DNA of 33,606 nucleotides from Cudoniella acicularis (Eukaryota > Ascomycota > Leotiomycetes > Helotiales > Helotiaceae): NCBI GenBank assembly GCA_013054445.1, contig JAAMPI010000517.1:1-33606 (forward strand). The letters run 5' to 3'. Shown piece after piece: positions 9,508 to 19,941 of the stretch (positions are counted from its first letter, which is position 1; each line of letters starts with the position of its first letter). A program made the position numbers and the translations under genes. The notes beneath the pieces are model-generated. The model had not been told where the DNA came from. It worked only from the letters and a program-made list of their open reading frames with translations, and ran no database searches.

Positions 9508-10415
9508 CTATGCAATTGGCTGTTCCTTTTTCCTAAGACGGCCTATTGCTCTACCAAATACATTTATCATCCCACCGTACATTATATTATAGTCTCGGAA
9601 TATGCTAGTGAAGATTGCCCTATCTTTGATCGGGAAGAGAACGCTTCGAAGTTCTTGAGCTAGTTGTTTCAGTTCCTCGAACTTTAGGTACAAATTCCGT
9701 AATAATATCTTCAAATCCATTTTTGTCTATATAGCCACGCTCCGTATTAGCGATTTCTGCGTACGTCCTAGTATACTAACCCTGTAGTCTGCTCGTCCTG
9801 ATTAGTCTCACTCTTCACTTGTTTGACTTTGAGCTTAGTATATTTGTTTCCTCCACGTCGGCTACGCCTTCGTAACTATAGCGAATACACATATATAGAA
9901 AGACGTAAAACAATGACTCTAGATTGTGCCGGTATGTGTGGCCTTTGCCCTGAAGTAGCCGTCCAGCTAGTGACGTTACTAAGCAGTAGTGTATTCGGTT
10001 GCCGTACGTCTCACTTTCACAGCCTGCCAGGCTATCAGCCTCGGTTTCTTCAATGCTGTGGACGTCGGTAGTATCTGGGTCGCGGTTTCCAGTTCGGTCG
10101 TCTCCCGATCTGGATTTATTTATTCCACCACTCTTACCAGCGGATCCTTCTTCTCTTTTCCTTTTCTGCCCCGAAGACATCGACGTGTTGCTAGTACTAA
10201 TTCCTAGGCTCGTCAATTGAGTAGCACTACTCCTTGATCTTCCTATGAGGCTTCTTGTTCTCGAGTACGCTTGGCTAGACTCCGCACTGCCATCGACCTA
10301 AGAGGACTTGCCCGAGAGCCTCCGTGGTGCTCTAAACTTCAAGCCTCCTCTCAATGTGTAATAGTGTCTGCGTTCCCGTCGATAGTAATCTACTCATGAT
10401 GAAACCATTCAGTAA
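9508..10415 (-). pseudogene. FunK1-type fungal protein kinase, catalytic core deleted
   Basis: Reading leftward from about 10415: a FHH..ITIDGNADTITH-like block, APRRLSGKSS then a TAG, a Ser/Arg linker with QKRKREEGSAGKS, and YGNRIHYCLVTSLAGRLL. The next residues are QGKGHTYRHNLESLFYVFLY, so the pre-kinase region runs straight into the post-activation segment. The HRD catalytic loop and the metal-binding region usually found between them in FunK1 (Pkinase_fungal) are absent, with the junction near 9954. Further on come ERGYIDKNGFEDIITEF and LAQELRSVLFPIKD in different frames, with TAG where WYTG-type Trp is expected. It cannot be an active kinase. FunK1 is an expanded family in fungi with mostly unknown substrates. 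Confidence 0.8.
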
Positions 10416-10551
10416 GGGGTAATTTGATTGTAGCAATAGAACCACTCGCGGCTAAAATTAAATGCGTTTTACCATCGTGGATTGCGGCTGCGACGGCTGC
10501 CACTGGCGCTCGATGTGCTTCCTGAAAGTTCGTCTTGGGTCTAGTGTTCAT
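10412..10551 (-). pseudogene. Flavoprotein (PPC decarboxylase / Hal3-like), N-terminal remnant
   Basis: From the ATG at 10551 the minus strand encodes about 45 residues, ending HDGKTHLILAASGSIATIKLP. The DGK.H.LLAASGS.ATIKLP motif is the start of the HFCD flavoprotein fold found in phosphopantothenoylcysteine decarboxylase and Hal3/Sis2 proteins, where the GSIA loop contacts the flavin phosphate. The match stops at about 10412 and the reading passes directly into FunK1-like sequence. Only the first strand and loop survive, so it is a fragment joined to another gene. Confidence 0.72.
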
Positions 10552-11740
10552 TTTCTTTTCTTAGATACTTGTGGCAAAGAGTGTAAGAGGAAAAGTTAGA
10601 AACGTGTATGCGTGTGGAAACGTAGCCAAAGTCGGTCTCCAGAGAATCTGTTGTTCCGCAAGGTCGCTTCTATTATCGAATTGGAGCGAAAAGCGGGAAA
10701 TTTTTGGGGTTTTAAGCCGAGATTCAAAATAGGCTCCCAAGGGATCTTCGAGCATATTCTAATTTTAGTTAATGATAGCAGTTGCAGCCGAGGAGTCAAA
10801 AACAGGTCCCCTAATAATATTCTAGCCTTGCTCACCTGCTTCCCACCCTCGCCTCACCCAGTATTACCGATAAAGCAGTCCTGCTCACCTTTCCGGACTA
10901 AAACAGATTCCTTTCACATTAGGATTCGGGTTATGCAATGGTCTGTTGTTTAACCTGAATCCTAACTCACTTCTACGTGCGACCGCCTATGTGACCCCTC
11001 GCCTCACCATCTTCACCCTCTTTGACTCGGACATTGCTCTAAAGCAGCGCTCGGTAGTTTCACTTCGCAACTCGTATCCTAAGGAAGCGATTCGACGATA
11101 TATACTGTTGAAAACTGGATTTTGTATTTCTATCACGTGACTTCGGCACTTGCGCTCACTAAGCGAACCATAATAAAAGGGGTACGCTTATTTTAGCATC
11201 AGGCAACAAGACCAACAGAAACACATATAAATTCAATAACGCTACTTTATTTCACGAAGAAGATTACTTAGAGGTATTTTCTATTATAAATAAGTCCTAA
11301 TTATAATATAACTAATTAATATAATTTTATAATTTTAAAAACATATAAATTATTATAATTATTAGATTATTAAGAATAAGTTATAGTAAGTTTTAAGGCT
11401 ATTACTTTAAAGGGGTTATTTATATAAGGTAATTAAGAATATCGCGGGATAGTATCTCGCTTGTTAAAAGAGTAAGAAAGCCTGATAATGCCTCGTATAT
11501 CCTCGCTTAACTGCCTGAACATCGTAATTCCTGCCTTGTTGCCTAATACTAAAATAAACGTACCCGATAAAAGCCCTCTGGCAAACACAACACCTCTCCT
11601 TACACCTTTACTTAAGAGCTTTAATTTATCACCTTGATCACCACAAGCTGCCGCTACCTCCAAATAACTCTCATATACCTCCTCATTTCAACATATACAT
11701 ATAACAGCGAAAATTGTGAAATATTAAGTACAGCCTCTCC
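10552..11740. other. Intergenic, with an AT-rich (possibly RIP-affected) tract at about 11160-11440
   Basis: No conserved gene is seen. A CCTCGCCTCACC word occurs twice, near 10850 and 10997. From about 11215 to 11440 the sequence is strongly A/T with many TAAT and ATTA words and no open frame, as expected for an old RIP-mutated repeat. The minus frame at 11433-11663 has no recognisable motif. Confidence 0.45.
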
Positions 11741-13693
11741 TTGGAACTATCGTCCAGCTGCAGTAGGGTGGCATCTTTGGCACGATACGAAATGTCGCGA
11801 AATACGGAACCACGATCTTTAGTCTGCGCAGCCTGTTGGAGCTCAATCTTTTCAACAGCCGAATTCCGAGCCTTGTGCAACTCTCTCTCAGAAGACAGTC
11901 AACTCGGGACACCTGAGTATACTACTGCTCTTCCTCGTGTCGAGGAGTCTGCTGCTGCAGGTTGCACTTGGTGCAACCTCATCCTCGTTGGGGTAAACAC
12001 TAAACTTGACCCGAGACCTTCACCTGAAGTGGAAATGCGTATCGAATTCGTGTCATTTGGTTTTGGAGACGAGAAGTACACTACTCCTGGGAAGAATCGA
12101 GCACTTGTTTTGATCAACGGCAGGCCGCTACAACCCACAGTCTTTACTACCAACGATAGCATAGTGGGTGAAATTGTCACTGCTAGGGAGCTGGATAACA
12201 AGGTCAATTCCACCCAAGCCTCTAAACAGATCCATTCGTGGCTAGCAGAATGTGATCACCATGAGACGTGTGGGCCAATAGAGCCTTCTTTACTTCCTAC
12301 GACAATGATCGAAGTCAGCTCAGAAGAACATCCCGAATTCCCGAGACTTTTCGCAACGAAGGGGACGGTTGACTACTATGTTGCGCTGTCTTACTGTTGG
12401 GGACTCGACCAAACAGGTCTTACGAAAATAAGCAATCTCGAATCCCGGTTGCAACGGCTAGATGTCATCACATTATCGCGAACTATTCAAGATACGATCA
12501 CTACTACGAGAAAGATAGGCATGAAGTACGTGTGGATCGACGCCGTTTGTATCATCCAGGATTCTATGGACGACAAGGAAATTGAGTTGGCTTCGATGTG
12601 CAGAATTTATCAGCATGCAACAGTCACAACCGTTGCAGCGAGTGCCAGTAGTGCTAACCAAGGCTTCCTCGAGGACCGAGGTCCACCTAATCCATCTACT
12701 CAAGTCCCTTTCTGGGACCCCAATGGCAAGCTAAGCTCGGTTTCTCTGCGATTTCAGGATTATTATAATGACGAAAGAGAGCCTATAAATACCCGAGCAT
12801 GGACACTACAGGAACAGCTCCTGTCTCCAAGACTGCTCATTTATGCCACACATACTCTCCAGTATCATTGTCAGCAGCATACTGTAAATCTAGGAAATTC
12901 AATCAATGTCACAGCCGGATTCATTCCGCGGCGACTTCGGAGGTTCTCCGAATTGGCTTCGGACGATTTAAGTGTTCAAGCTATTGGCAGGGAATGGGGC
13001 GACATCATTGCCATGTACTCCCAGCGATATCTGTCCTACCCGGAAGACAAACTAACGGCGCTCGCTGGTGTGGCTGAATCCTTCTCCTTCCAGGCAAATA
13101 TCAAATATCTTGCGGGTTTGTGGTCAGGGGAGTCACTGCCAAGACTGCTTCTCTGGCGAGTCTCGGAGACGGAGGACTATGCTCCATACTCATTATACAC
13201 CGCACCTAGCTAGTCGTAGACTTCTATCAAGAGTCCAGTTTTTTACAGCTATTTCCAGCGCCAGTATATTTATGAGTGGTATGGTGTAGATGTCATCACT
13301 TGTGACATAGTTCTCGACAACGCGACGCTTCCTTTTGGACGAGTAAGAAGTGGTCATCTCAAACTCATGGCCTATGTCAGACAAGGATTTTTTGATGCAC
13401 CTCGATCTTTCAAATGGTCTCCTTCAGCATCATGTTCTGAAAATACTACTTCAAATTCGAGTATGAGCGCAATGCTAGACAATGCCTTATCAGACGAAAA
13501 GAATGCAATCTGCTTGGCAATTGCTAGGCGGACTTACGAGCGGACTCGGGGCGATAGTATTGAGCCGGTAGTTGATGGTCTCATCATTTCTCCACTTGGA
13601 GGTCAAGGAACATATCGCCGAGTCGGGTGTTTCTCGGGACTCAAAGAGAAAGAGTTCAAGGGCTTCGATCGAGAGACGGTGACTCTAGTTTGA
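11741..13693 (+). pseudogene. HET-domain protein interrupted by two in-frame TAG codons
   Basis: One reading frame runs from 11741 (or the better-placed Met at 11792, MSRNTEPRSLVCAACW) to 13693. It is broken only by TAG at 13211-13213 and 13217-13219. The HET domain lies around residues 210-365: YYVALSYCWG, TIQDTITTTRKIGMKYVWID, CIIQDS, YQHATVTTVAASAS, then TRAWTLQEQLLSPRLLIY and YPEDKLTALAGVAE. The stops fall in APS-stop-S-stop, where HET proteins have the invariant APSWSWAS, so each is a Trp codon TGG changed to TAG. After them the frame keeps the family tail: DNATLPFGRVRSGHLKL and GTYRRVGCFSG. Restored length would be about 633-650 aa. As it stands the product ends near residue 473-490, keeping the HET domain but losing the C-terminal part. 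It may be inactive or a truncated allele. Confidence 0.87.
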
Positions 13694-14583
13694 CTTCTAG
13701 ATCTCGAATTCGATAAGCAAGAAGTGATCATCAAAGAAATCCAATAGACGAAGGAGTTATACAGAGTACATAGTAATAGAACTCTCGTATAGACGGTATA
13801 GCGATGTTTGGACTAGCACACCGAGTGATAGTGGAAACTACAATGAGACCACAACAAGATGGCTCCATTATTGGCCCTACATTTTAAGCTTGTTTCTCTA
13901 TTTAAAAAGTCTTTTTTGGTGGCCGGTGTTTTGGAATACAGTTATTTCTTCCTCTTCTTATGTCAGAGTTAAATTCTTCTAGGAATTAAGCTTTCTTGGA
14001 GTCTTACTTATTAAGCGGCACACCGGTTGTCAAAGTTCGCGTGAAAGATGAAACCGAAGAACGTAGAGATAAGGACTTTGTCGTTCTGTTGAAGGAGTTT
14101 GGCCGGTATTTATAAGTTTTTTAGAGTGAGACTATTATGTGAAATTTCGCGTAGACATATTATAGACTTGGCTACGGGTAAACCGGATCGTACCCAGAGG
14201 GTTAATGAATAGGTTTCCGACCCGATAGAATCCTCTCGGGTAATTAACTATAAACGCTCTGACTTATTTTGTATGCAACACGTGATAATACCCGAGAAAA
14301 TCAGATACTCGTTCAAAACCGAGTTATTTTTTCCTACTTAGGTATTTATCCCTGGCCTAGATACTCTGGTACCCGCGGCTATACCCGTACACGTGGCCAA
14401 GTTTATATAATATTGCAAGTCTGGAGTTTGAGAAGAAGGAAGTGTTGGAAACCTAACACTTACTCTACTCTGAGAGACGAAAGAGCAAAGGCACGATATA
14501 AAAGATTATACTAAAAGGTAGTTAATTCTCTAAATATCGAACTAAATATATCAAATCGAGAGTCATTATATTAAGAAGAATTA
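13694..14583. other. Intergenic, no gene recognised
   Basis: Moderately AT-rich. The plus frame at 14269-14514 shows no family motif. The region between about 14160 and 14400 has several CCCGAG/CGGGT and TACCCG words, possibly decayed repeat sequence. Confidence 0.45.
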
Positions 14584-15628
14584 CTAAATTAGAGAAACCC
14601 CTTCCCCTTTTCTAAAGTATCCTACACCGACTTTAACAATATATTCCACATCCACTTTATGACCGACTACATTTTCAACCGTAGAGAAGAGGGAGGAGAG
14701 CGTGAGTGTCTCGCCCGCGAAGCGGATTTCTCTTCTCGTGGAAAGAGAAGGGAGATGCGAGGGGAGGAGAGAGGTGGCGGTGATTTTTGCTACGCTTTAC
14801 GTTTGAGTTAATACTCATGTCGAATCATAGTATCTCAAATCCCCTCTAAAATTTTCTAATACATCTCCCGGGAAGAAAAGGGGGGTATCCAGACCATACC
14901 AAAACATCATGATTCATGACAGCAAAAGGGAACGAGGGAAAACTTACTCCTGAGCACTAGTGATGCTCACCCTCTCCCCAGGGGCCCCAATAATCCTCGC
15001 GCTCCTGCGATCCTCACTAAGTCCCAACGCATTATACGCCAAGAACACTTCGGTGAAAAGCCCAACGAGGATATAGGTGTATCCTTTTGTTGGATCAGCG
15101 GCGACGCGTGCCTCGAGGTGTTTCCGCGTGGCGATTTTATTCTTGAAATAGGCTTCTGGGAGGGAGACCGGGTGCGAGAGGTCTGCGCCGACTGTTGTTT
15201 ATTGTTAACAGCTTCGCCGAAGCTAGAAATAGGTAGAGGGGATAGAAAGTTAGGGATGGGGAATTGGATGGAAAGTAAAAGAAAGGAACAAAAGGGGAAG
15301 CAAAACAAAACATACATTCAGTAGGATAGAAATGCCTCACTCCCCCCTCAAAAGCAGCATCAATAAACTCAACCTGCTGTGCACACAAATCATCCCCCAC
15401 GGCCGAAATCACAATATCAAAACCCCTATAACTAGCTGGGTCCGTCAAGCTCCCTGTAATTCTTTCAAGCGGCACAGCGGCATATTTGGCCTCCTTTTCT
15501 GGGCTTGATGTACTAGTGAGGAATGCAGTGCGTTCAAGGAGTTTCTGTTCTTTGAGGATGGCGAGTTCTGCTGCTATGAGGGAGCCAATGAAGCCTGTTG
15601 CGCCGAGGAGGAGGATGGAGTACGTCAT
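14584..15628 (-). CDS. NmrA-like NAD(P)-binding protein (isoflavone-reductase-like), three exons
   Basis: Three minus-strand exons join in phase: 15628-15316, 15191-14948 and 14794-14584. Donors are GTATGT and GTAAGT; acceptors are ACAG and AAAG. The product is 255 aa. The N-terminus has the Rossmann dinucleotide motif GATGFIGS (about residues 9-16). Exon 1 runs into exon 2 as YPTEFGADLS, the NmrA/isoflavone-reductase PTEFG hallmark, and KNKIATRKHLE follows. Exon 2 ends GERVSITSAQ and is completed by exon 3 as DVAKITATSLL, then FAGETLTLSSLFSTVENVVGHKV. NmrA-like proteins bind NAD(P) as reductases or redox sensors. The protein ends about 50 residues earlier than usual, in AT-rich sequence, so the C-terminus may be truncated or may continue in an exon I missed. 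Cytosolic; substrate unknown. Confidence 0.82.
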
Positions 15629-16030
15629 TTTTTAAGGTTTCTTTTTGCTTTTGGTTGGCTATGTTTACTATGTATGCTTCTTTGGTGGCTGCTAGGGTTT
15701 GAGTTAAAAAATCGAGGAGAAGATTAGGAAAGCTTGAAATTTTGTCTTTGTAAGTTGATTGTTGCTTGCCGAGATAGAAAGACCTGATGAAGATTGCAGA
15801 GCGTGGAAACGTAATTATATGAGGAAAAAATGCCTTAGCTCGGCGCAAATGTTGACAGCACGGAATTGGCTAAGCGCACTTTTCTTGATTAATAAAGAAA
15901 AGCTGAGTTGGGAGGCAGCTCGGAGTGATGAGTTATAATTGAGTTCAAATAGCGATATCCGATTCGCTAACCCTTACGCCGAGGTAAAGTATTGTACACT
16001 TCGTAAAGTAATCAATAATTTATGGTTACT
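15629..16030. other. Intergenic region upstream of the NmrA-like gene
   Basis: Holds the presumed promoter of the minus-strand gene. I see no other gene. Confidence 0.45.
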
Positions 16031-16236
16031 AATACAACTTTAAGAGGGTTACACTACACTTTTATAAAATAGACGGGATGATTACTATTCAATTCAGCCC
16101 CCTCGCTAATTTATAGGCACCTGCACCTTAAATCACAGCGTGTAAGTCCCCGTGATTTAGCGACTGCTCGCTAAAATATCGTTCCGACCGTCCCTAAGTC
16201 TATTTTACAATGTCACTTCGAACACTTAAAGTATAC
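16031..16236. mobile_element. Possible small MITE
   Basis: AATACAACTTTAAG...ATAAAATAGACGGGA on the left (16031-16080) matches the reverse complement of the right end (about 16190-16236, GTAAAATAGACTTAGGGA and TATACTTTAAG) imperfectly. An inner perfect pair TAAATCAC/GTGATTTA forms a small hairpin near 16129-16160. There is no coding capacity. The nested inverted repeats suit a short non-autonomous element. Confidence 0.45.
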
Positions 16237-16952
16237 CAATTATCCCTCATTCTTAAAAGATGCAAGTGCACGAGTAGAAGCGGGCAAAGAGAGGTTTTTT
16301 GTATCCCCATTTATTATAATATTCTATATTAGTATAGTGTTTATTCTTCGAAGTGTTCCGAGTTCTATCATAGCACAGGCCTGGAAACGGCCGAAGGCGC
16401 GCCCATCTTCTTTTGAATATTTCCCCAGAATTTACAGAAGATGAAGGTATCGCAAAGGAATCACTGACGACCTTGTGATCTTTTCGGAATGTACAGTATA
16501 AGCAGGGTGCATATGCAGTCAAGAATGAAGTGCCCTGTTATGTAGTGTAACGTGACTCTTGCGCAACACTGGTAGGCACAAATATGCTCATAACACAGCC
16601 TCGTTCGGTATCCATCCTTCTTTCTTTGCAGCCCGACCGACCCATCTTCTCATGCGAGCAGGAAGGGTGGCCTCAGAATATTCACTCGTCACTGTAAGCA
16701 TTGAGTTCCAGAATTCAAATAGGATGCTATCAAACGGCAAGTGGTATGTCCGTCTATTCTAGTGGGCAAAGCCGTCGTAAGTCTTCACTGCAATTGTACG
16801 CTCTTCGTGTTTCTGACCGTTTGAGGCTTGTAATTAAGACAAGACTCCTGAAACTAGTGTACTAGTACTATTTCAGCCTTTTTAAACCGGTACAGAGATC
16901 TGTGTAAATACTTCAGACAAAAGTTTTTGACTGACATTTCGATACAGACAAA
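16237..16952. other. Intergenic region upstream of the TPR-CHAT gene
   Basis: No conserved domain is found in any frame. A possible 5' leader intron with a TGACTGAC branch-like site and GATACAG acceptor ends just before the ATG at 16953, so an upstream non-coding exon is possible. I found no coding N-terminal effector domain here. Confidence 0.4.
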
Positions 16953-19538
16953 ATGGCCGACCTTGACAAGGCTATTCAAGATGCGCGAAAGGCGGTTGAA
17001 ACATCGTCCGAGGAAGAATATCTAGACAAAGTTCTTTATCTAAATCACGTTGGCTATCTACTCCGGCTTCGATACTTAAAAACAAGAGCGATATCAGACC
17101 TTGAAGAAGCTATTTGGTCAACAGAAGAAGCTTTTGCGATAATTCCAGAAGAAGAGCCAGCCCCTGAAGACCTTTATAGCAATTATGGACTTCAACTTGG
17201 TGATAGATTCCAAAGAACAGGAGCGATGGCCGACCTTGAAAACGCTATAGCATCAACCCGAGAAGCTATAGGCCCTGACTGGGGTAACTGGGGATCTAGC
17301 CCTCCCGCTCCTGATAAAAATCCAAACCCCTATCTAACCTGGGCATTTCGACAAAACAATCTTGGAAGTTTGCTTGCTGCCAGATTCGCGAGAACGGGAG
17401 CAATGTCAGATCTGGACGAGGCTATCCTGGTTATACGAAAAGCGATTACTATTACTCCAGAAGACCATCCGTTGCGGGCATATTGGTTGAATAACCTTGG
17501 AATTCGACTCGGTGATAGATTTTGGAAGACAGAAGCTGTGACTGACCTTGAAGAAGCTATCAGAATTACAAGAGAAGGAATTAAAATAGGCACAGAAGAC
17601 CATTCCTACCAAGCACTTTGGTTAAATAATCTTGGTACTCTACTCGGCCGTAGATTCTCGAAAACGGGAAATATGCCCGACCTTGAAGAGTCTATCCGAG
17701 TTCTACAAGAAGCTCTTGATATAACCCCAGAAGAGGATCAGCGCCCGGCATCCTGGTTGAATAATCTTGGAGGACGACTTGGGGATATGTTTTCTAGAAG
17801 TGGGGCTACATCAGACCTCAAATCTGCCCTTTCATACTATCAATCCGCTCTGCGCCAGCCTAACTCACCTATCATTTCACGTATTGAAGCTGGCAGAGAA
17901 GTCCTTCGATATTGCGTGATTGCTTCAGATTGGGAACAAGCATATGAAGCGTCAGCTACCGCCGTTCCCCTTGTTTCTAAATTAACACCGCGATCACTCG
18001 AAACTTCTGATAGGCAGTACATGCTCAGCCTCATTGTCGGGCTAGCCTCCGATGCAGCAGCAATGGCATTATATGCAGACAAAGGGCCGCTTATTGCACT
18101 GGAGCTGCTTGAGCATGGTCGCGGTGTGCTGCTTGATGAGATGGGGATGGATATCTCAGAGCTACTGGAGAGATACCCTGAGCTGACAGAGAAGTTTATC
18201 GTTCTTCGGGACGAGCTAGAGATTGATAAGCTGACCATCGAAATTCGCAAACGGCCTGGATTTGAGAGGTTCTTGCTGGCACCAAGTGAAGAAGAAATCC
18301 GTGGTGCTGCAAGATGCGGCCCAATCATTATAATAAATATTAGCAAGTATCGCTGCGACGCGGTACTTGTGGAGCAGCATCAGATCCGGTTCTTGGCCTT
18401 GCCCTACCTCAATGCCAAGGACATTGAAGAGAAAGCGCGTGAAGGTCATTTGGGCGATTCCAAAGTCTTGGAATGGCTCTGGGATGTCGTTGCAAATCCG
18501 ATTTTAGACGCCTTTGGGTTTACTCAACCCCCACTGGACGGAAAGTGGCCTCATGTATGGTGGATTCCTACCGGTCCATTGAGCAAGTTTCCTCTACATG
18601 CAGCAGGACGTCACTTCGAAGGTTCTACCGAGACAGTACTCGATAGGGTCATGTCGTCGTACAGTTCATCAGTTAAAGCAATCATACGCGGCCGCCTCCA
18701 TCCACTCCCTAGCTCATCGCCCCGAAATAAGGCACTTGTTGTCGCCATGAAACATACACCAGGACGTACTGTACTTCCTTTTGTAGCTGAAGAGGTGGAA
18801 AAAGTCTACAACCTCTGCAAATCGATGTCTTTAGAACCCATTGAGCCAAACCGACGTGCAGGGGAAATCTTGAATCATTTCCGCTTAAGCAAAATTTTTC
18901 ATTTCGCAGGCTACGGTCAAACAAATAACCTCAATCCTTTACAGAGCCAATTGCTTGTAGAGGATTGGAAAGAAGGCGGGATAACAGTGACCTCGATCTT
19001 AGAGAAGGATTCCATCCAATACACAGAAGGATACATAAATCTTCTCAAATACTCACCCTATCAAACGAGCATAGATCTGCGAGATTTACCTTTTCTTGCC
19101 TACCTCTCGGCTTGCGGGACAGGTCAGATCAAAGATGAGAAATTTGTCGACGAGAGCATCCACCTGATCAGCGCTTTCCAGGTTGGTTTTCGTCACGTCA
19201 TTGGTACTCTGTGGGAGGTCAGCGATGAGCTTTGTGTAGACATGGCGCGGACCACGTACGAATGTATGAGAGATGCTGGTATGACAGATGAATCTGTCTG
19301 TCTGGGACTTCATAAGGCTACTAGAGAGCTTCGAGAACGTTGGGTAAATGCGCCAGAAAATGAGAGACAAGGATCAATATCGGTTAGAAAGGCGGGTATG
19401 CCCCAAGCGGAAGATGAAAAAGGAACTAGAAGTACGTTGAGTGAAGATCAAAGGGATGTCAGATTGCCGAGAGATGTTGTTCCTTGTGACGACAAAGAGA
19501 TTGGGCAGTGGGTTCCCTATATCCATTTTGGTGTATGA
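16953..19538 (+). CDS. TPR-CHAT protein (caspase-like CHAT domain with TPR array), catalytic His replaced by Tyr
   Basis: 861 aa in one exon; the ATG context is AAAATGG. Residues 2-286 are six TPR-like repeats of about 45-59 residues, each opening like SDL-E-AI and closing like LNNLGxxLGxRFxxTGAM. A helical linker (290-440) includes LALELLEHGRGVLLDEMG-type sequence. The CHAT domain runs from about 500 to the end: VWWIPTGPLSKFPLHAAG, then IFHFAGYG (649-656), then LAYLSACGTGQ with Cys721, then HVIGTLWEVSD, and the C-terminal WVPYIHFGV typical of fungal CHAT proteins. CHAT proteases (clan CD) use His in HFAGHG/HFATHG plus Cys in LSAC. Here the codon at 18912-18914 is TAC (Tyr654) where CAC/CAT is expected, while the Cys remains. 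The protein may be a pseudoprotease or a recent loss by a single C-to-T change. It converges on a caspase-like gene 403 bp away. Soluble; substrate unknown. Some fungal CHAT proteases are paired with gasdermin-like genes, but I found none here. Confidence 0.92.
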   Translation: MADLDKAIQDARKAVETSSEEEYLDKVLYLNHVGYLLRLRYLKTRAISDLEEAIWSTEEAFAIIPEEEPAPEDLYSNYGLQLGDRFQRTGAMADLENAIASTREAIGPDWGNWGSSPPAPDKNPNPYLTWAFRQNNLGSLLAARFARTGAMSDLDEAILVIRKAITITPEDHPLRAYWLNNLGIRLGDRFWKTEAVTDLEEAIRITREGIKIGTEDHSYQALWLNNLGTLLGRRFSKTGNMPDLEESIRVLQEALDITPEEDQRPASWLNNLGGRLGDMFSRSGATSDLKSALSYYQSALRQPNSPIISRIEAGREVLRYCVIASDWEQAYEASATAVPLVSKLTPRSLETSDRQYMLSLIVGLASDAAAMALYADKGPLIALELLEHGRGVLLDEMGMDISELLERYPELTEKFIVLRDELEIDKLTIEIRKRPGFERFLLAPSEEEIRGAARCGPIIIINISKYRCDAVLVEQHQIRFLALPYLNAKDIEEKAREGHLGDSKVLEWLWDVVANPILDAFGFTQPPLDGKWPHVWWIPTGPLSKFPLHAAGRHFEGSTETVLDRVMSSYSSSVKAIIRGRLHPLPSSSPRNKALVVAMKHTPGRTVLPFVAEEVEKVYNLCKSMSLEPIEPNRRAGEILNHFRLSKIFHFAGYGQTNNLNPLQSQLLVEDWKEGGITVTSILEKDSIQYTEGYINLLKYSPYQTSIDLRDLPFLAYLSACGTGQIKDEKFVDESIHLISAFQVGFRHVIGTLWEVSDELCVDMARTTYECMRDAGMTDESVCLGLHKATRELRERWVNAPENERQGSISVRKAGMPQAEDEKGTRSTLSEDQRDVRLPRDVVPCDDKEIGQWVPYIHFGV

Positions 19539-19941
19539 TCTTCACCTATTTAATATTTATATATTGTTTCTCTAGTAATCTTCGGATATTAACATTTAAC
19601 TGTCTAGTTTTGCATTGCAAGACAATATATACTCAACGATATAATAATAAAGGGAGGGATGTTCACAACAGGAGTAATGCTTAAAAAGGAGAGATACTGA
19701 CAAAATGAGAAGTGCTTAGAAAATGTCAAAATAAGAGATCTGTTAGGTTCATCACCGCTTAGAAAAGAAGAGCGAATTTCAGTAGAAAAGATATTCAGGA
19801 TTAAATATAGATAACTTGGTTAATTCGTACTGAAGCTAAAATAGCGAAATCAGATCCAGCGTGAAAATTTGACTATCTAGGGCTTGTCAAGACTTTTTGC
19901 CATCATTTGATTTATATTAGGGAGATACCAGCCTTTGATAT
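19539..19941. other. Convergent intergenic spacer between TPR-CHAT and caspase-like genes
   Basis: AT-rich 3' region shared by two genes that end toward each other. It contains AATAATAAAG and similar candidate polyadenylation words. No coding sequence is seen. Confidence 0.5.

Noticed and set aside
11741..11791. First in-frame ATG of the second HET gene
   Set aside because: Possible, but the Met at 11792 precedes the conserved Cys-rich opening. The earlier start adds an unconserved Ser-rich stretch.
16237..16952. An N-terminal effector domain or gasdermin-like partner upstream of TPR-CHAT
   Set aside because: No frame or spliced combination here shows such a domain. The neighbouring gene is NmrA-like.
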